A stretch of 45,566 nt of DNA from Clostridiales bacterium (GTDB lineage Bacteria; Bacillota; Clostridia; Lachnospirales; JAQSXR01), in the NCBI GenBank assembly GCA_029256575.1, contig JAQSXR010000016.1, positions 1 to 45,566 on the forward strand, written 5' to 3'. Both the position numbers and the translations under genes were made by a program. This document shows positions 33,243 to 41,817 of the stretch, one piece after another (position 1 is the stretch's first letter; every line of letters starts with the position of its first letter). The notes under the pieces are model-generated. The model did not search any database. It was not told the origin of the DNA and worked only from the letters and a program-made list of their open reading frames with translations.

Positions 33243-34310
33243 CTATTTTATACACTTAATACCAAACAAGTAAGAACTTACCTTAAATCTTCGAAACAAT
33301 TCATAACAAATAATACTAATAATAAAACTTCCCATCATAATTATAGAAAATTGCATCCAAACGTTATTTACATATTTTAAAGCAAAATAACCTAACACTA
33401 CTAAGATTGATTGATGAAAATAGTAGAGAGGAAAGGCTGCCTTCGAAAAATACGTTGTTACAGCATTGGATTTATTTAAATACTTTTTACCTAAACTTAG
33501 TATCGCCAATATTCCAAACCAAGTCACCATTCTTTGCTCAATATCCCAAATTAACCCGTATCCAAGATCACTACTTTGCAAAATAATTCGCACTAACAAA
33601 GCAGTTATAAATAATAGTGTCAGCATTAAACTATTCTTTTCCACTCTTTCTTGAACCTCTTCATTACTTAGCAAAAAGAATCCAATCGCAAAACATGCAA
33701 ATGACTCACCTAATCTTTTTCCTCCTATCTCCAAAATAGGGGTACAAATCAATATCAGTATAAATAAAGGGAGTAAATAAACCATTCGTACCTTACTACC
33801 ATCTATCTTTTTATTTGAATTACTGTACTTTTTCATAAATGGCAACATTAACATTGAAACAACAAATAGAAATAACATAAACCATAGATGTCCAGGTGTA
33901 AAGCCACCATCTTGTCCGGTTAAATATGTAAATTTAGTAAAAAACACTTTGTAATGAGCAAAATATCCGCCTGAATAGCCATTATAAAAAACGTCTGCAA
34001 TATAGCTCTGTATTGGAATAATGATAACTAATCCTACTAGTAAAGGGATAAGCAATTTTTCAACTCTTTCTTTTGTATATTCTTTTATTGTACGCTTCTT
34101 TAAGGCATAAAAAGATGATATTCCAGCTATAGTAAATAATAAAGTCATCCACCACGGATAAACGATGCTAACAAAATTACTTGGCAAACTATATGATGCG
34201 CCTGTAATATAAAATATTTCTCCCCAATTATTGTAGATCATACACGTATGAAACGGAAACAAAAGCAATATACAAAAAATTCTTATATTGTCAACAAAGT
34301 CTTTTCTCAT
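33243..34310 (-). CDS. Acyltransferase-3 family membrane protein
   Basis: About 355 residues with roughly ten hydrophobic helices. The N-terminus MRKDFVDNIRIFCILLLFPF is followed by HTCMIYNN, giving the conserved His after helix 1; GHLWFMLFLFVVS and FPLYYFHQSILVVLGYFAL are further family stretches. Acyltransferase-3 (OafA/MdoC-like) proteins transfer acyl groups to surface polysaccharides. I use the ATG at 34310; the longer frame to 34418 adds a basic leader unlike the family start. The target polymer is unknown. Confidence 0.85.
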   Translation of the reverse strand: MRKDFVDNIRIFCILLLFPFHTCMIYNNWGEIFYITGASYSLPSNFVSIVYPWWMTLLFTIAGISSFYALKKRTIKEYTKERVEKLLIPLLVGLVIIIPIQSYIADVFYNGYSGGYFAHYKVFFTKFTYLTGQDGGFTPGHLWFMLFLFVVSMLMLPFMKKYSNSNKKIDGSKVRMVYLLPLFILILICTPILEIGGKRLGESFACFAIGFFLLSNEEVQERVEKNSLMLTLLFITALLVRIILQSSDLGYGLIWDIEQRMVTWFGILAILSLGKKYLNKSNAVTTYFSKAAFPLYYFHQSILVVLGYFALKYVNNVWMQFSIIMMGSFIISIICYELFRRFKVSSYLFGIKCIK

Positions 34311-34465
34311 AATAATCTCTTTTCTTATAATTATTTCTAAAGATAATCCGGATTTAATTAATCTGTTTTTTATCAAAAGTGACTTTAAAATTGTACTATA
34401 AAAGTTTTTAAATCTCAACTAATATTTGTTAATACTAATATATACTTCCATGCAAAAGCACAAAT

Positions 34466-34489
34466 GGACTTCCAATTATATGGAAGTCC
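34466..34489. other. Hairpin in the divergent intergenic region
   Basis: Perfect 9-bp stem GGACTTCCA / TGGAAGTCC with a 6-nt loop between two divergent genes, where a terminator is not expected. The arm resembles the 7643-7671 hairpin (GGACTTC). It may be a leftover terminator from a lost gene. The remainder of 34311-34584 holds only the promoter at 34524. Confidence 0.4.
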
Positions 34490-34523
34490 TTATTATACAA
34501 AATAAATTAAAATATCTTGTATG

Positions 34524-34552
34524 TTTACATAATATTCTATTTATGGTATATT
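34524..34552 (+). promoter_or_regulatory. Promoter of the 110-aa gene
   Basis: TTTACA - 17 nt - TATATT, 32 nt upstream of the ATG at 34585, followed by an AGAAGGGA ribosome site. Confidence 0.6.
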
Positions 34553-34584
34553 ATTACTATTAAATTTCAGAAGGGAATATAAAA

Positions 34585-34917
34585 ATGGGTATATATAACA
34601 TTACAAACCAAAAAAGCAATAAAAATCTTTCTATAAAATTAGGAGGTGTTTTTTCACCAGCAGATGTTGAGAATTTTATGAAAGATTTTAAAAAGGAATT
34701 AATAACTATTAATCCAATTGAATATGATATAACTTTTGATTCGAATGAATTACAAGTTTCACCACAAGAAATGCTTCCTCTTCTTGAAAATTGTTTTCAT
34801 ATGTATAAAGAAATTGGTTTTAAAAAAGTAAATATAAATATTGGTAATAGCCCAATTTTAAAGATGCAAATAAAAAGAGTTGCAAATAAAATTGGACTTA
34901 ATTTCGAAATATTATAA
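34585..34917 (+). CDS. Unrecognised 110-aa protein, possibly STAS-like
   Basis: A small soluble alpha/beta protein without signal or membrane segments: strand LSIKLGGVFS, helix PADVENFMKDFKKEL, strand YDITFDSNEL, helix QEMLPLLENCFHMYKEIGFK, strand VNINIGN, helix and a final strand LNFEIL. This order resembles STAS/SpoIIAA-like modules, but no sequence signature proves it. Clear promoter and AGAAGGGA site. It is monocistronic and lies just before IS remnants. Confidence 0.6.
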   Translation: MGIYNITNQKSNKNLSIKLGGVFSPADVENFMKDFKKELITINPIEYDITFDSNELQVSPQEMLPLLENCFHMYKEIGFKKVNINIGNSPILKMQIKRVANKIGLNFEIL

Positions 34918-34926
34918 ATTATAACT

Positions 34927-35171
34927 GAAAAAGAAATTGTTGAATACATAGATTATTACAACACTATAGATATCAGGAACGATATGATAATTTAGCCTCT
35001 ATTGAAGCGAAATAATCCCATTCAATATCCAATTCCTGATAACAAGAGTGTTTAAACGTTAGAAGTAAAGTAACAGAAACAAAATGCATAAAAAATGCGA
35101 CCAACAATGTGGCCGCATCAACTTATACATTTTTAAATATTTAACTTGTTTACTTGACAGAGGGCAGTTCA
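34927..35171 (+). mobile_element. 3' remnant of an IS3-family insertion sequence
   Basis: From 34927 the plus strand encodes EKEIVEYIDYYNT and, after one frame change, RYQERYDNLASIEAK, matching the conserved C-terminus of IS3-family OrfB transposases (YI.YYN..R.Q..L..LSP.EYR). It is followed by a GCGACC...GGCCGC hairpin (35096-35117) and ends TTGACAGAGGGCAGTTCA at 35154-35171, which looks like the right inverted repeat. The rest of the element is gone. The last bases coincide with the stop codon of the next minus-strand gene. Confidence 0.65.
35090..35118 (-). terminator. Hairpin with T run inside the IS remnant, usable by the 35.2-35.7 kb gene
   Basis: Stem TGCGACC / GGCCGCA (one mismatch) with an 8-nt loop; on the minus strand six T follow. 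It is about 50 nt past the stop codon at 35169, so it now probably ends that transcript although it came with the IS. Confidence 0.55.
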
Positions 35172-35732
35172 CTGTTTTGTGATGCCTTTTAAGTAGTCAA
35201 ATAACATCTCTCTATTCCATACTTGTGCTTCGATATAGTGCAAATCTGTCTTGTATCTAGATATTACTTCTTCAAGTTCACTATACAAATAAACAATTGG
35301 TGTATTTGTTCTTTCCCCTCCTACAATATTTCCATTACTATCTGTTACAAATCGATACATACTATCTGGGAAAGTAAATGATATTGCAGATAAATCCAAA
35401 CACTTTATAGGAATTTTTATTTCATCTGCATTTTTCTGCAAATCTACGCGTATATCAAAATCTCCTTGGGGAGATTCACCTAATGCCATATATACTGGGA
35501 CTGTATTTTGTGGATTACCACCTTTTGTAACCAGTTGGTTATAAATCCATTTTTCAATTTCTTTTCTTTGAATCAAATAATCATCTTCGGCATAAAAACC
35601 GCTAATATTGTTTCTTATGCAGTGCTTTTTCTTAATTTCACAAGCCTGCTCAAAAGGGTAATCATTTAAAGAGTTAAACGGATTTTCACCGTGCACATAA
35701 TATCGAGTTAAAAAATCGGGTATATTTTTCAT
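35169..35732 (-). CDS. Uncharacterised protein, C-terminus set by IS remnant
   Basis: A 187-residue cytoplasmic protein of a family I recognise only as conserved hypothetical in Clostridia. It opens MKNIPDFLTRYYVHGENPFN and contains GFYAEDDYLIQRKEIEKWIY, GNIVGGERTNTPIVYLYSEL and HYIEAQVWNRE. No known catalytic motif is seen. The stop codon TGA at 35169-35171 is also the outermost three bases (TGAACTGCC) of the IS3-like end, so the original C-terminus was probably cut by the insertion, by few residues judging from how complete the protein looks. Promoter at 35853. Confidence 0.7.
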   Translation of the reverse strand: MKNIPDFLTRYYVHGENPFNSLNDYPFEQACEIKKKHCIRNNISGFYAEDDYLIQRKEIEKWIYNQLVTKGGNPQNTVPVYMALGESPQGDFDIRVDLQKNADEIKIPIKCLDLSAISFTFPDSMYRFVTDSNGNIVGGERTNTPIVYLYSELEEVISRYKTDLHYIEAQVWNREMLFDYLKGITKQ

Positions 35733-35852
35733 TAGTCACCTCACAAAATATTAATAATCTTATCCAATTCTATTTTAATTTATTTTTTTCTATCTAAATT
35801 AATAATAATCCTTGTAACTCAATCTAACACAATTTCAACCTTATCCTTTAAC

Positions 35853-35881
35853 ATTATACATTTAAAAATCATTACGAACAA
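35853..35881 (-). promoter_or_regulatory. Candidate promoter of the 35.2-35.7 kb gene
   Basis: Minus-strand TTGTTC - 17 nt - TATAAT, giving a leader of about 115 nt. The rest of the 35733-36124 gap is AT-rich, with only the ppdK terminator and a possible degenerate IS end (TCTAACCTAAGTCCG near 36084). Confidence 0.45.
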
Positions 35882-36022
35882 CCATTATTTGTAATACTTT
35901 TATAATAGTATGATTCATATATGATAATATCCTCTTATACCACAAATAATTATGTCCCAAACTATAGCATATTGAAACCTCATATTAGAGAAATGAGGTG
36001 GACACAATAAGAATGGTACATT

Positions 36023-36058
36023 AAAACACCCTATCATTTTCATGATAGGGTGCTGTTT
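36023..36058 (-). terminator. Terminator of ppdK
   Basis: Perfect 11-bp stem CACCCTATCAT / ATGATAGGGTG with a 4-nt loop, followed on the minus strand by TTTT, about 70 nt past the ppdK stop. The same stem sequence is used at 32013-32085. Confidence 0.75.
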
Positions 36059-36124
36059 TATTTATTCGTTATTATCAATACAGTCTAACCTAAGTCCGAC
36101 CTCTTAAAAATATTGAAATTCAAT

Positions 36125-38752
36125 CTATTTCTTAGCGTTTAACACAGCTTGTGCTGCTGCTAATCTTGCGATTGGTACTCTAAATGGTGAACAAGAAACA
36201 TAGTTTAATCCTACATTGTGGCAGAATTCAACTGTTGATGGATCTCCACCGTGTTCTCCACAGATTCCAAGTTTGATGTTTGGTCTTGTTACTTTACCTT
36301 TTTCAACTGCTATCTTAATTAATTGGCCTACACCATCTTGGTCAAGTCTAGCAAATGGGTCTGATTCGAATATTTTGTTTGTATAGTAAGCATCTAAGAA
36401 GCTTCCTGCATCATCACGTGAGAAACCAAATGTCATTTGAGTTAAGTCATTTGTTCCGAATGAGAAAAATTCTGCTTCTTCCGCGATTTCGTTTGCAAGT
36501 AATGCTGCTCTTGGGATTTCGATCATTGTACCAATGTGGTATTCAATCTTAACGCCTTTTTCAGCGATAACTTTTTCAGCTGTTTCAACTACTACATCTT
36601 TAACGAATTTTAATTCTCTCTTTTCGCCAACAAGTGGGATCATGATTTCAGGAACGATATCAAAACCTTTTTCTTGTTTAACTTCAATAGCTGCTTCCAT
36701 AACTGCTCTTGTTTGCATAGCAGCGATTTCTGGATAAGTTACAGCTAAACGACATCCTCTGTGTCCCATCATAGGGTTGAATTCGTGTAATGAAGAACAA
36801 GTAGCTTTTACTTCTTCAACTGAGATATTCATATCTTTTGCTAATGCAACGATATCATCTTCATCAGTTGGTAAGAATTCATGAAGAGGTGGATCTAAGA
36901 AACGAATTGTAACCGGTCTTCCTTCCATAACTTCGTAGATACCTTTGAAGTCTGCTTTTTGGAAAGGTATTAATTCTTCTAATGCAGCTGTTCTAGCTTC
37001 AACAGTTTTTGAAAGAATCATTTTTCTGATCTTTGGTATTCTGTCTGGTTCAAAGAACATGTGCTCTGTACGAGTAAGGCCGATACCTTCTGCACCAAAT
37101 TTAATTGCATTAGCAGCATCTGCTGGTGTATCTGCATTTGTTCTAACTTTTAATGTTCTGATTTCATCAGCCCAAGTCATTATTCTATCAAAGTTTCCGC
37201 TTATAATAGCTTCAACTGTTGGGATGTCTCCGATATAGATGTTACCTGTTGAACCGTCAAGTGAGATGTAATCTCCTTCTTTAACAGTATTTCCAGCGAT
37301 TGTAAAGAATTTTTCTTCTTCGTTGATTGAGATTTCGCCACAACCAGATACACAAGCTGTACCCATACCACGAGCAACTACTGCTGCGTGAGATGTCATA
37401 CCACCACGAACTGTTAAGATACCTTCTGCTGCATGCATACCTTCGATATCTTCTGGTGAAGTTTCAAGTCTAACTAAGATTACTCTTTCGCCTTTTTCAT
37501 GATTTACTTTTGCATCTTTTGCTGTAAAGTAAACTTTACCTGCTGCAGCTCCTGGAGATGCTGGAAGAGCTTTTCCTACTGGTTTAGCTGCATTTAATGC
37601 TTTTACGTCAAATCCTGGGTGAAGTAATTGGTCTAAAGATTTCGCTTCGATTCTAGCGATTGCTTCTTCTTTTGTAATTTTTCCTTCGTCTACAAGGTCA
37701 CAAGCGATTTGAAGAGCTGCTGGAGCTGTTCTCTTTCCGTTACGTGTTTGTAAGAAGTATAATTTTCTATCTTCAATAGTGAATTCCATATCTTGCATAT
37801 CTTTGTAATGATTTTCAAGTTTAGTTGCAATATCCATGAATTCTTTGTAAGCTTCTGGCATATCTTGTTCAAGTCTTGAGATTGGAAGTGGAGTTCTAAT
37901 ACCTGCAACAACGTCTTCACCTTGTGCATTTATTAAGTATTCACCGTAGATAAGAGCTTCACCAGTTGATGGGTTTCTTGTGAAAGCAACACCTGTTCCT
38001 GAAGTATCTCCCATGTTACCAAATACCATTGCTTGAATATTTACTGCAGTTCCCCAGTTTCCAGGGATATCATTCATTCTTCTGTAATATATCGCACGTG
38101 GGTTATCCCATGAACGGAATACTGCTGTGATTGCTTCTATTAATTGTGTTCTTGGGTCTTGTGGGAAATCTTCTCCCATTTCTGTTTTATATAGAGCTTT
38201 GTATGCAGCAATAACTTCTTGTAAATCTTCAGCAGTTAAATCTGTATCAATATGCACACCTTTTTTTTCTTTAATTTCATCTAAAACTCTTTCGAATTTA
38301 GCTTTGCTTATTTCCATAACTACATCTGAGAACATTTGAATAAATCTTCTATATGAATCGTATGCAAATCTAGGATTTCCTGTTTTCTTAGCAAAACCTG
38401 CAACAGCTTCATCAGTTAAACCAAGATTTAAGATTGTATCCATCATACCAGGCATTGAAGCTCTCGCTCCTGAACGAACTGATACAAGAAGTGGACTTTC
38501 AGTATCACCGAATTTCTTTCCTTGTAATTCTTCTAATGCTGCTAATTGTTCAAAGATTTGTCCTTTAATTTCATCTGTGATTTTCTTGCCACTTGCATAG
38601 TAATCTGTACAAGCTTCTGTTGTTACTATAAAACCTTGTGGAATTGGTAATCCAAGGTTTGTCATCTCAGCAAGGTTTGCGCCTTTTCCTCCAAGAAGGT
38701 TTTTCATGTTAGCTTTTCCTTCTGTGAACTTATAAACCCATTTTGTACTCAT
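36125..38752 (-). CDS. ppdK: Pyruvate, phosphate dikinase
   Basis: An 875-residue enzyme interconverting pyruvate + ATP + Pi with PEP + AMP + PPi; in anaerobic Clostridia it often works in glycolysis with PPi. The N-terminal ATP-grasp part (NLLGGKGANLAEMTNLGLPI; SVRSGARASMPGMMDTILNL) is followed by the phosphohistidine domain with GGMTSHAAVVARGMGTACVS (catalytic His near 455, regulatory Thr two residues before). The C-terminal PEP/pyruvate barrel has GLTRTEHMFFE, MMGHRGCRL, FGTNDLTQMTFGFSRDD and LGICGEHGGDP with the active-site Cys. Full length; AGGAGG precedes the ATG. Confidence 0.98.
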   Translation of the reverse strand: MSTKWVYKFTEGKANMKNLLGGKGANLAEMTNLGLPIPQGFIVTTEACTDYYASGKKITDEIKGQIFEQLAALEELQGKKFGDTESPLLVSVRSGARASMPGMMDTILNLGLTDEAVAGFAKKTGNPRFAYDSYRRFIQMFSDVVMEISKAKFERVLDEIKEKKGVHIDTDLTAEDLQEVIAAYKALYKTEMGEDFPQDPRTQLIEAITAVFRSWDNPRAIYYRRMNDIPGNWGTAVNIQAMVFGNMGDTSGTGVAFTRNPSTGEALIYGEYLINAQGEDVVAGIRTPLPISRLEQDMPEAYKEFMDIATKLENHYKDMQDMEFTIEDRKLYFLQTRNGKRTAPAALQIACDLVDEGKITKEEAIARIEAKSLDQLLHPGFDVKALNAAKPVGKALPASPGAAAGKVYFTAKDAKVNHEKGERVILVRLETSPEDIEGMHAAEGILTVRGGMTSHAAVVARGMGTACVSGCGEISINEEEKFFTIAGNTVKEGDYISLDGSTGNIYIGDIPTVEAIISGNFDRIMTWADEIRTLKVRTNADTPADAANAIKFGAEGIGLTRTEHMFFEPDRIPKIRKMILSKTVEARTAALEELIPFQKADFKGIYEVMEGRPVTIRFLDPPLHEFLPTDEDDIVALAKDMNISVEEVKATCSSLHEFNPMMGHRGCRLAVTYPEIAAMQTRAVMEAAIEVKQEKGFDIVPEIMIPLVGEKRELKFVKDVVVETAEKVIAEKGVKIEYHIGTMIEIPRAALLANEIAEEAEFFSFGTNDLTQMTFGFSRDDAGSFLDAYYTNKIFESDPFARLDQDGVGQLIKIAVEKGKVTRPNIKLGICGEHGGDPSTVEFCHNVGLNYVSCSPFRVPIARLAAAQAVLNAKK

Positions 38753-38831
38753 TTGTAGTTCCTCCTGTAAAATAATTTTATTTATTGTAATAATAGAATT
38801 GATTTATTCTATTTAAAACGTACCACCTGTT

Positions 38832-38859
38832 ATTATAACATAAAATGTAAATTAGTAAA
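38832..38859 (-). promoter_or_regulatory. Promoter of ppdK with overlapping inverted repeat
   Basis: Minus-strand TTTACT - 16 nt - TATAAT. An 8-bp inverted repeat AAAATGTA / TACATTTT (38842-38868) covers the -35 element, a plausible operator for an unknown regulator. Confidence 0.5.
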
Positions 38860-38890
38860 CTACATTTTCACCAACATAGCATAGTATATG

Positions 38891-40279
38891 CTAAAATTCG
38901 AATTTATCATCAAAATATGCTTTTAAATCTTTTATAGCAATTCTTTCTTGTTCCATTGAATCACGATGTCTTACCGTTACGCAACCATCGTTTTCTGTTT
39001 CAAAATCATATGTGATACAGAAAGGTGTACCAATTTCATCTTGTCTTCTATATCTTTTACCAATATTTCCTCTTTCATCAAATTCACAATTATATCTTTT
39101 TGAAAGCATTTTATAAACTTCATTTGCTCCATCGGATAATTTCTTTGACAATGGGAAGATACCAATCTTTACTGGAGCTAAGGCTGGATGGAATCGTAAC
39201 ACTGTACGAACGTCACCTTCACCAAGTTCTTCTTCATCATATGCTTCACAAAGGAAAGCAAGTGTTACTCTATCTGCACCAAGTGATGGCTCAATAACAT
39301 AAGGAATATAGTTGATTCTCTTTTCATCATCAAAGTATTCCATACTTTCTTTTGAATGATCTTGATGTTGTTTTAAGTCGTAATCCGTTCTATCAGCGAT
39401 TCCCCATAATTCTCCCCAACCAAATGGGAATAAGAATTCTATGTCTGAGGTAGCTTTACTGTAGAAGGATAGCTCTTCTGCATCATGATCACGAACACGC
39501 ATATTTTCTTCTTTTATTCCAAGTGTTTGTAAGAAGTTAACGCATGTATTTTTCCAGTAATCAAACCATTCTAAATCTGTATCTGGTTCGCAGAAAAATT
39601 CTAATTCCATTTGCTCAAATTCTCTTGTTCTGAATGTAAAGTTTCCTGGAGTTATTTCATTTCTAAATGATTTACCAATTTGACCAATTCCAAACGGTAT
39701 TTTCTTTCTTGATGTTCTTTGAACATTTTTAAAATTTACAAAAATACCTTGTGCTGTTTCTGGTCTTAAGAATACTACATTTTTTGCATCTTCTGTAACA
39801 CCTTGGAATGTTTTAAACATAAGATTAAATTGTCTTATATCTGTAAAGTTATGAGCTCCGCAGCTTGGACACTTAATACTGTGTTCTTCAATAAAATTTT
39901 TCATTTCTTCATGAGACCAAGCATCAACGGAACCTTCTACTGCAATTCCTTTTTCAGCTGTATAATCTTCAATAACTTTGTCTGCTCTAAATCTTTCATT
40001 ACAAGCTTTACAGTCCATAAGTGGATCTGCAAATCCTCCAACGTGACCTGATGCAACCCATACTTGTGGGTTCATTAGAATAGCGCAGTCAACACCAACA
40101 TTGAATTCACTTTCTGTAACGAATTTTGACCACCAAGCTTTTTTTACATTATTCTTTAGCTCTACTCCAAGATTACCATAATCCCAAGTATTTGCAAGGC
40201 CACCATATATTTCTGAGCCAGGATAAACAAATCCTCTTGTCTTTGCTAAAGAAACTATTCTTTCCATAGTCTTTTCCAT
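38891..40279 (-). CDS. glyS: Glycyl-tRNA synthetase (single-chain, GlyQS type)
   Basis: About 462 residues, the dimeric eukaryotic-like class II GlyRS. The N-terminal [20 protein letters not shown] is diagnostic. Motif 2 is [20 protein letters not shown]; motif 3 is [14 protein letters not shown]. The anticodon-binding domain follows ([14 protein letters not shown] to the end). Start at the ATG at 40279: GAAGGGA lies about 11 nt upstream, and an upstream in-frame ATG overlaps this site. It is preceded by a T-box leader, so expression should rise when tRNA-Gly is uncharged. Confidence 0.96.
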   Translation of the reverse strand: MEKTMERIVSLAKTRGFVYPGSEIYGGLANTWDYGNLGVELKNNVKKAWWSKFVTESEFNVGVDCAILMNPQVWVASGHVGGFADPLMDCKACNERFRADKVIEDYTAEKGIAVEGSVDAWSHEEMKNFIEEHSIKCPSCGAHNFTDIRQFNLMFKTFQGVTEDAKNVVFLRPETAQGIFVNFKNVQRTSRKKIPFGIGQIGKSFRNEITPGNFTFRTREFEQMELEFFCEPDTDLEWFDYWKNTCVNFLQTLGIKEENMRVRDHDAEELSFYSKATSDIEFLFPFGWGELWGIADRTDYDLKQHQDHSKESMEYFDDEKRINYIPYVIEPSLGADRVTLAFLCEAYDEEELGEGDVRTVLRFHPALAPVKIGIFPLSKKLSDGANEVYKMLSKRYNCEFDERGNIGKRYRRQDEIGTPFCITYDFETENDGCVTVRHRDSMEQERIAIKDLKAYFDDKFEF

Positions 40280-40334
40280 TTTGTGAACCATCCCTTCTAT
40301 TCTTATTTCTATTATATCCAAGTTCTTTTAAAAA

Positions 40335-40561
40335 TAAAAAAAGAACCCCTACTCATCAAGGGACGAAATTTCTTCCGCGGTTCCACCCTTGTTGATAGTT
40401 AGTCCTATCCACTTTTAGAAATAAGGTTAATAATCCTTATTCAATGATACTCGCAAGTGCCTTTTCGTTATTATAACAGTCCTAGCTTTCACCATCCTAG
40501 ACTCGCTTTACAGCCATTTCAAACTACTTTTCTTGGTCATCATATCCATAATTCATTTGTT
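40335..40561 (-). ncRNA. T-box leader (glycine) of glyS
   Basis: The minus strand carries the conserved T-box AAGGGTGGAACCGCGG (40375-40390), a Stem I distal element (AGCGAGT ... GGTGAAAG, about 40480-40505), and a candidate specifier GGC followed by AC at 40459-40461, matching a glycine codon. A terminator-like CCCT...AGGGG element with a seven-T run (about 40336-40365) lies after the T-box. The overall fold was not computed. Confidence 0.9.
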
Positions 40562-40567
40562 AAAAGA

Positions 40568-40596
40568 AGTATAGCAAAAAGAAAACTTGGTGTCAA
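40568..40596 (-). promoter_or_regulatory. Promoter of glyS
   Basis: Minus-strand TTGACA - 17 nt - TATACT directly upstream of the T-box leader. The first transcribed base would be about 40561. Confidence 0.8.
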
Positions 40597-40776
40597 CAAA
40601 ATATTATAATACGTAGACTTAGGGACAAAGGATACCACTGCAAAAGTACATTTATTAACCTTCGAATGAAAATATGTGCATAGACTTTGATTTTAGCGTG
40701 ACCGTTTAAATGCAGTGTAGGCTTGTCTTATTCTCAATTTCAGTATAAAATTAATATTATCAAATTCAAAGGATAG

Positions 40777-41730
40777 GTGTCCACATTGATAGATATTTCA
40801 GATAAAATAAAAAATAAGCTAAAACAGTTTCCTAAACTTCCTGGAATATATAAAATGCTTGATTCCAATGGAAATATAATCTACATCGGCAAAAGCAAAT
40901 GCCTCAAAATAAGAGTAAAATCATATTTTACTAACTCGCCAAGATGGAATAAGGTAAAAACTATGGTTTTATTCATTGATGATATTGATTTTATCGTTAC
41001 TGACACTCACTTAGAGGCAAGATTACTAGAATGTGAACTTATCAAACATATCAAACCTCACTTTAATGCCCAAATGAAGAATGACAGTAAATACTTTTAT
41101 CTAAAAATAGATGACTATAATTATTTTAATTCATTATCTATTGTCTCCGAAAGAGAGGCAAATACTTATGGTCCTTTCAGAAAAATGTCATCTATCTCAA
41201 ATGTAATTGATTTATTAAAACAAATTTACCCAATTGATAAAACTGATAGAAGTTATTCCTTCGAATATCATATATTTCCAATATCTATGGAGAAAGGCAT
41301 CTTTAACCAAAATCGCTGTGTATTATTTGAATTATTTGATAATGAAAAAAATATGAAGAAACTTATTAAGGTGTTAGAATCAAAAATGAAAGAATCTGCA
41401 ACATCATATAAATTCGAAGTTGCCGCAAAATACAGAGATATTATTCAGGGGCTAAATTACTTAAGCAAAGGGATTTATCAATACAAAAAATTTATGACAA
41501 AAGAAATTGTAATGAAGATACCTATTAACCAAGGAATCAAACTTTTCTTCATATCTAATGGGAATATGCTGTTAAAGAAGTATTTTGATACCTTGAGTGA
41601 TGAAGATATTGCTAGTTTTGTTAATGAAGGTAAGCAACTAAAATCATCATTGAATGTAGACTTAAGCGAAAAAGCAAATATTGATTTTCTTGATATCTTG
41701 TATTCAGAAGTAAAAGCAAATAAGGTATAA
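40777..41730 (+). CDS. Shortened UvrC-like GIY-YIG nuclease with UVR motif
   Basis: A 317-residue protein equivalent to the N-terminal half of UvrC. The GIY-YIG domain lies at about 15-95: LPGIYKMLDSNGNIIYIGKS, catalytic Arg region LKIRVKSYF, and Glu in LEARLLECELIK. A UVR (UvrB-binding) helix pair is at about 200-230 (MKESATSYKFEVAAKYRDII). The C-terminal RNase H-like nuclease and HhH domains of full UvrC (about 600 aa) are absent. It resembles Cho-type UvrC homologues but keeps a UVR motif. The start is uncertain: GTG at 40777 is close to AAAGGA, and TTG at 40786 is better spaced from AGGTG. It probably makes the 3' incision in nucleotide excision or has a specialised role. Confidence 0.85.
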   Translation: MSTLIDISDKIKNKLKQFPKLPGIYKMLDSNGNIIYIGKSKCLKIRVKSYFTNSPRWNKVKTMVLFIDDIDFIVTDTHLEARLLECELIKHIKPHFNAQMKNDSKYFYLKIDDYNYFNSLSIVSEREANTYGPFRKMSSISNVIDLLKQIYPIDKTDRSYSFEYHIFPISMEKGIFNQNRCVLFELFDNEKNMKKLIKVLESKMKESATSYKFEVAAKYRDIIQGLNYLSKGIYQYKKFMTKEIVMKIPINQGIKLFFISNGNMLLKKYFDTLSDEDIASFVNEGKQLKSSLNVDLSEKANIDFLDILYSEVKANKV

Positions 41731-41733
41731 ATT

Positions 41734-41768
41734 GAGGAACCATATGTTAATGTGTATAGGTTCTTCTC
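41734..41768. terminator. Hairpin between the UvrC-like gene and the siderophore operon
   Basis: Imperfect stem GAGGAACCATA / TATAGGTTCTTC with a 10-nt loop lies between convergent genes, 4 nt past the UvrC-like stop. The T run is weak. Confidence 0.45.
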
Positions 41769-41817
41769 AGTGGCTTCAGTTATATATCCTTTTTTCCTTG
41801 ATTTCTATCTGGCCAAC

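Noticed and set aside
38127-38339. Plus-strand frames opposite ppdK and glyS
   Set aside because: All lie antisense to highly conserved enzymes and lack start signals.
40597-40776. Possible extra gene or RNA between the glyS promoter and the UvrC-like gene
   Set aside because: About 180 AT-rich nt with no frame, tRNA-like fold or strong hairpin that I could identify.
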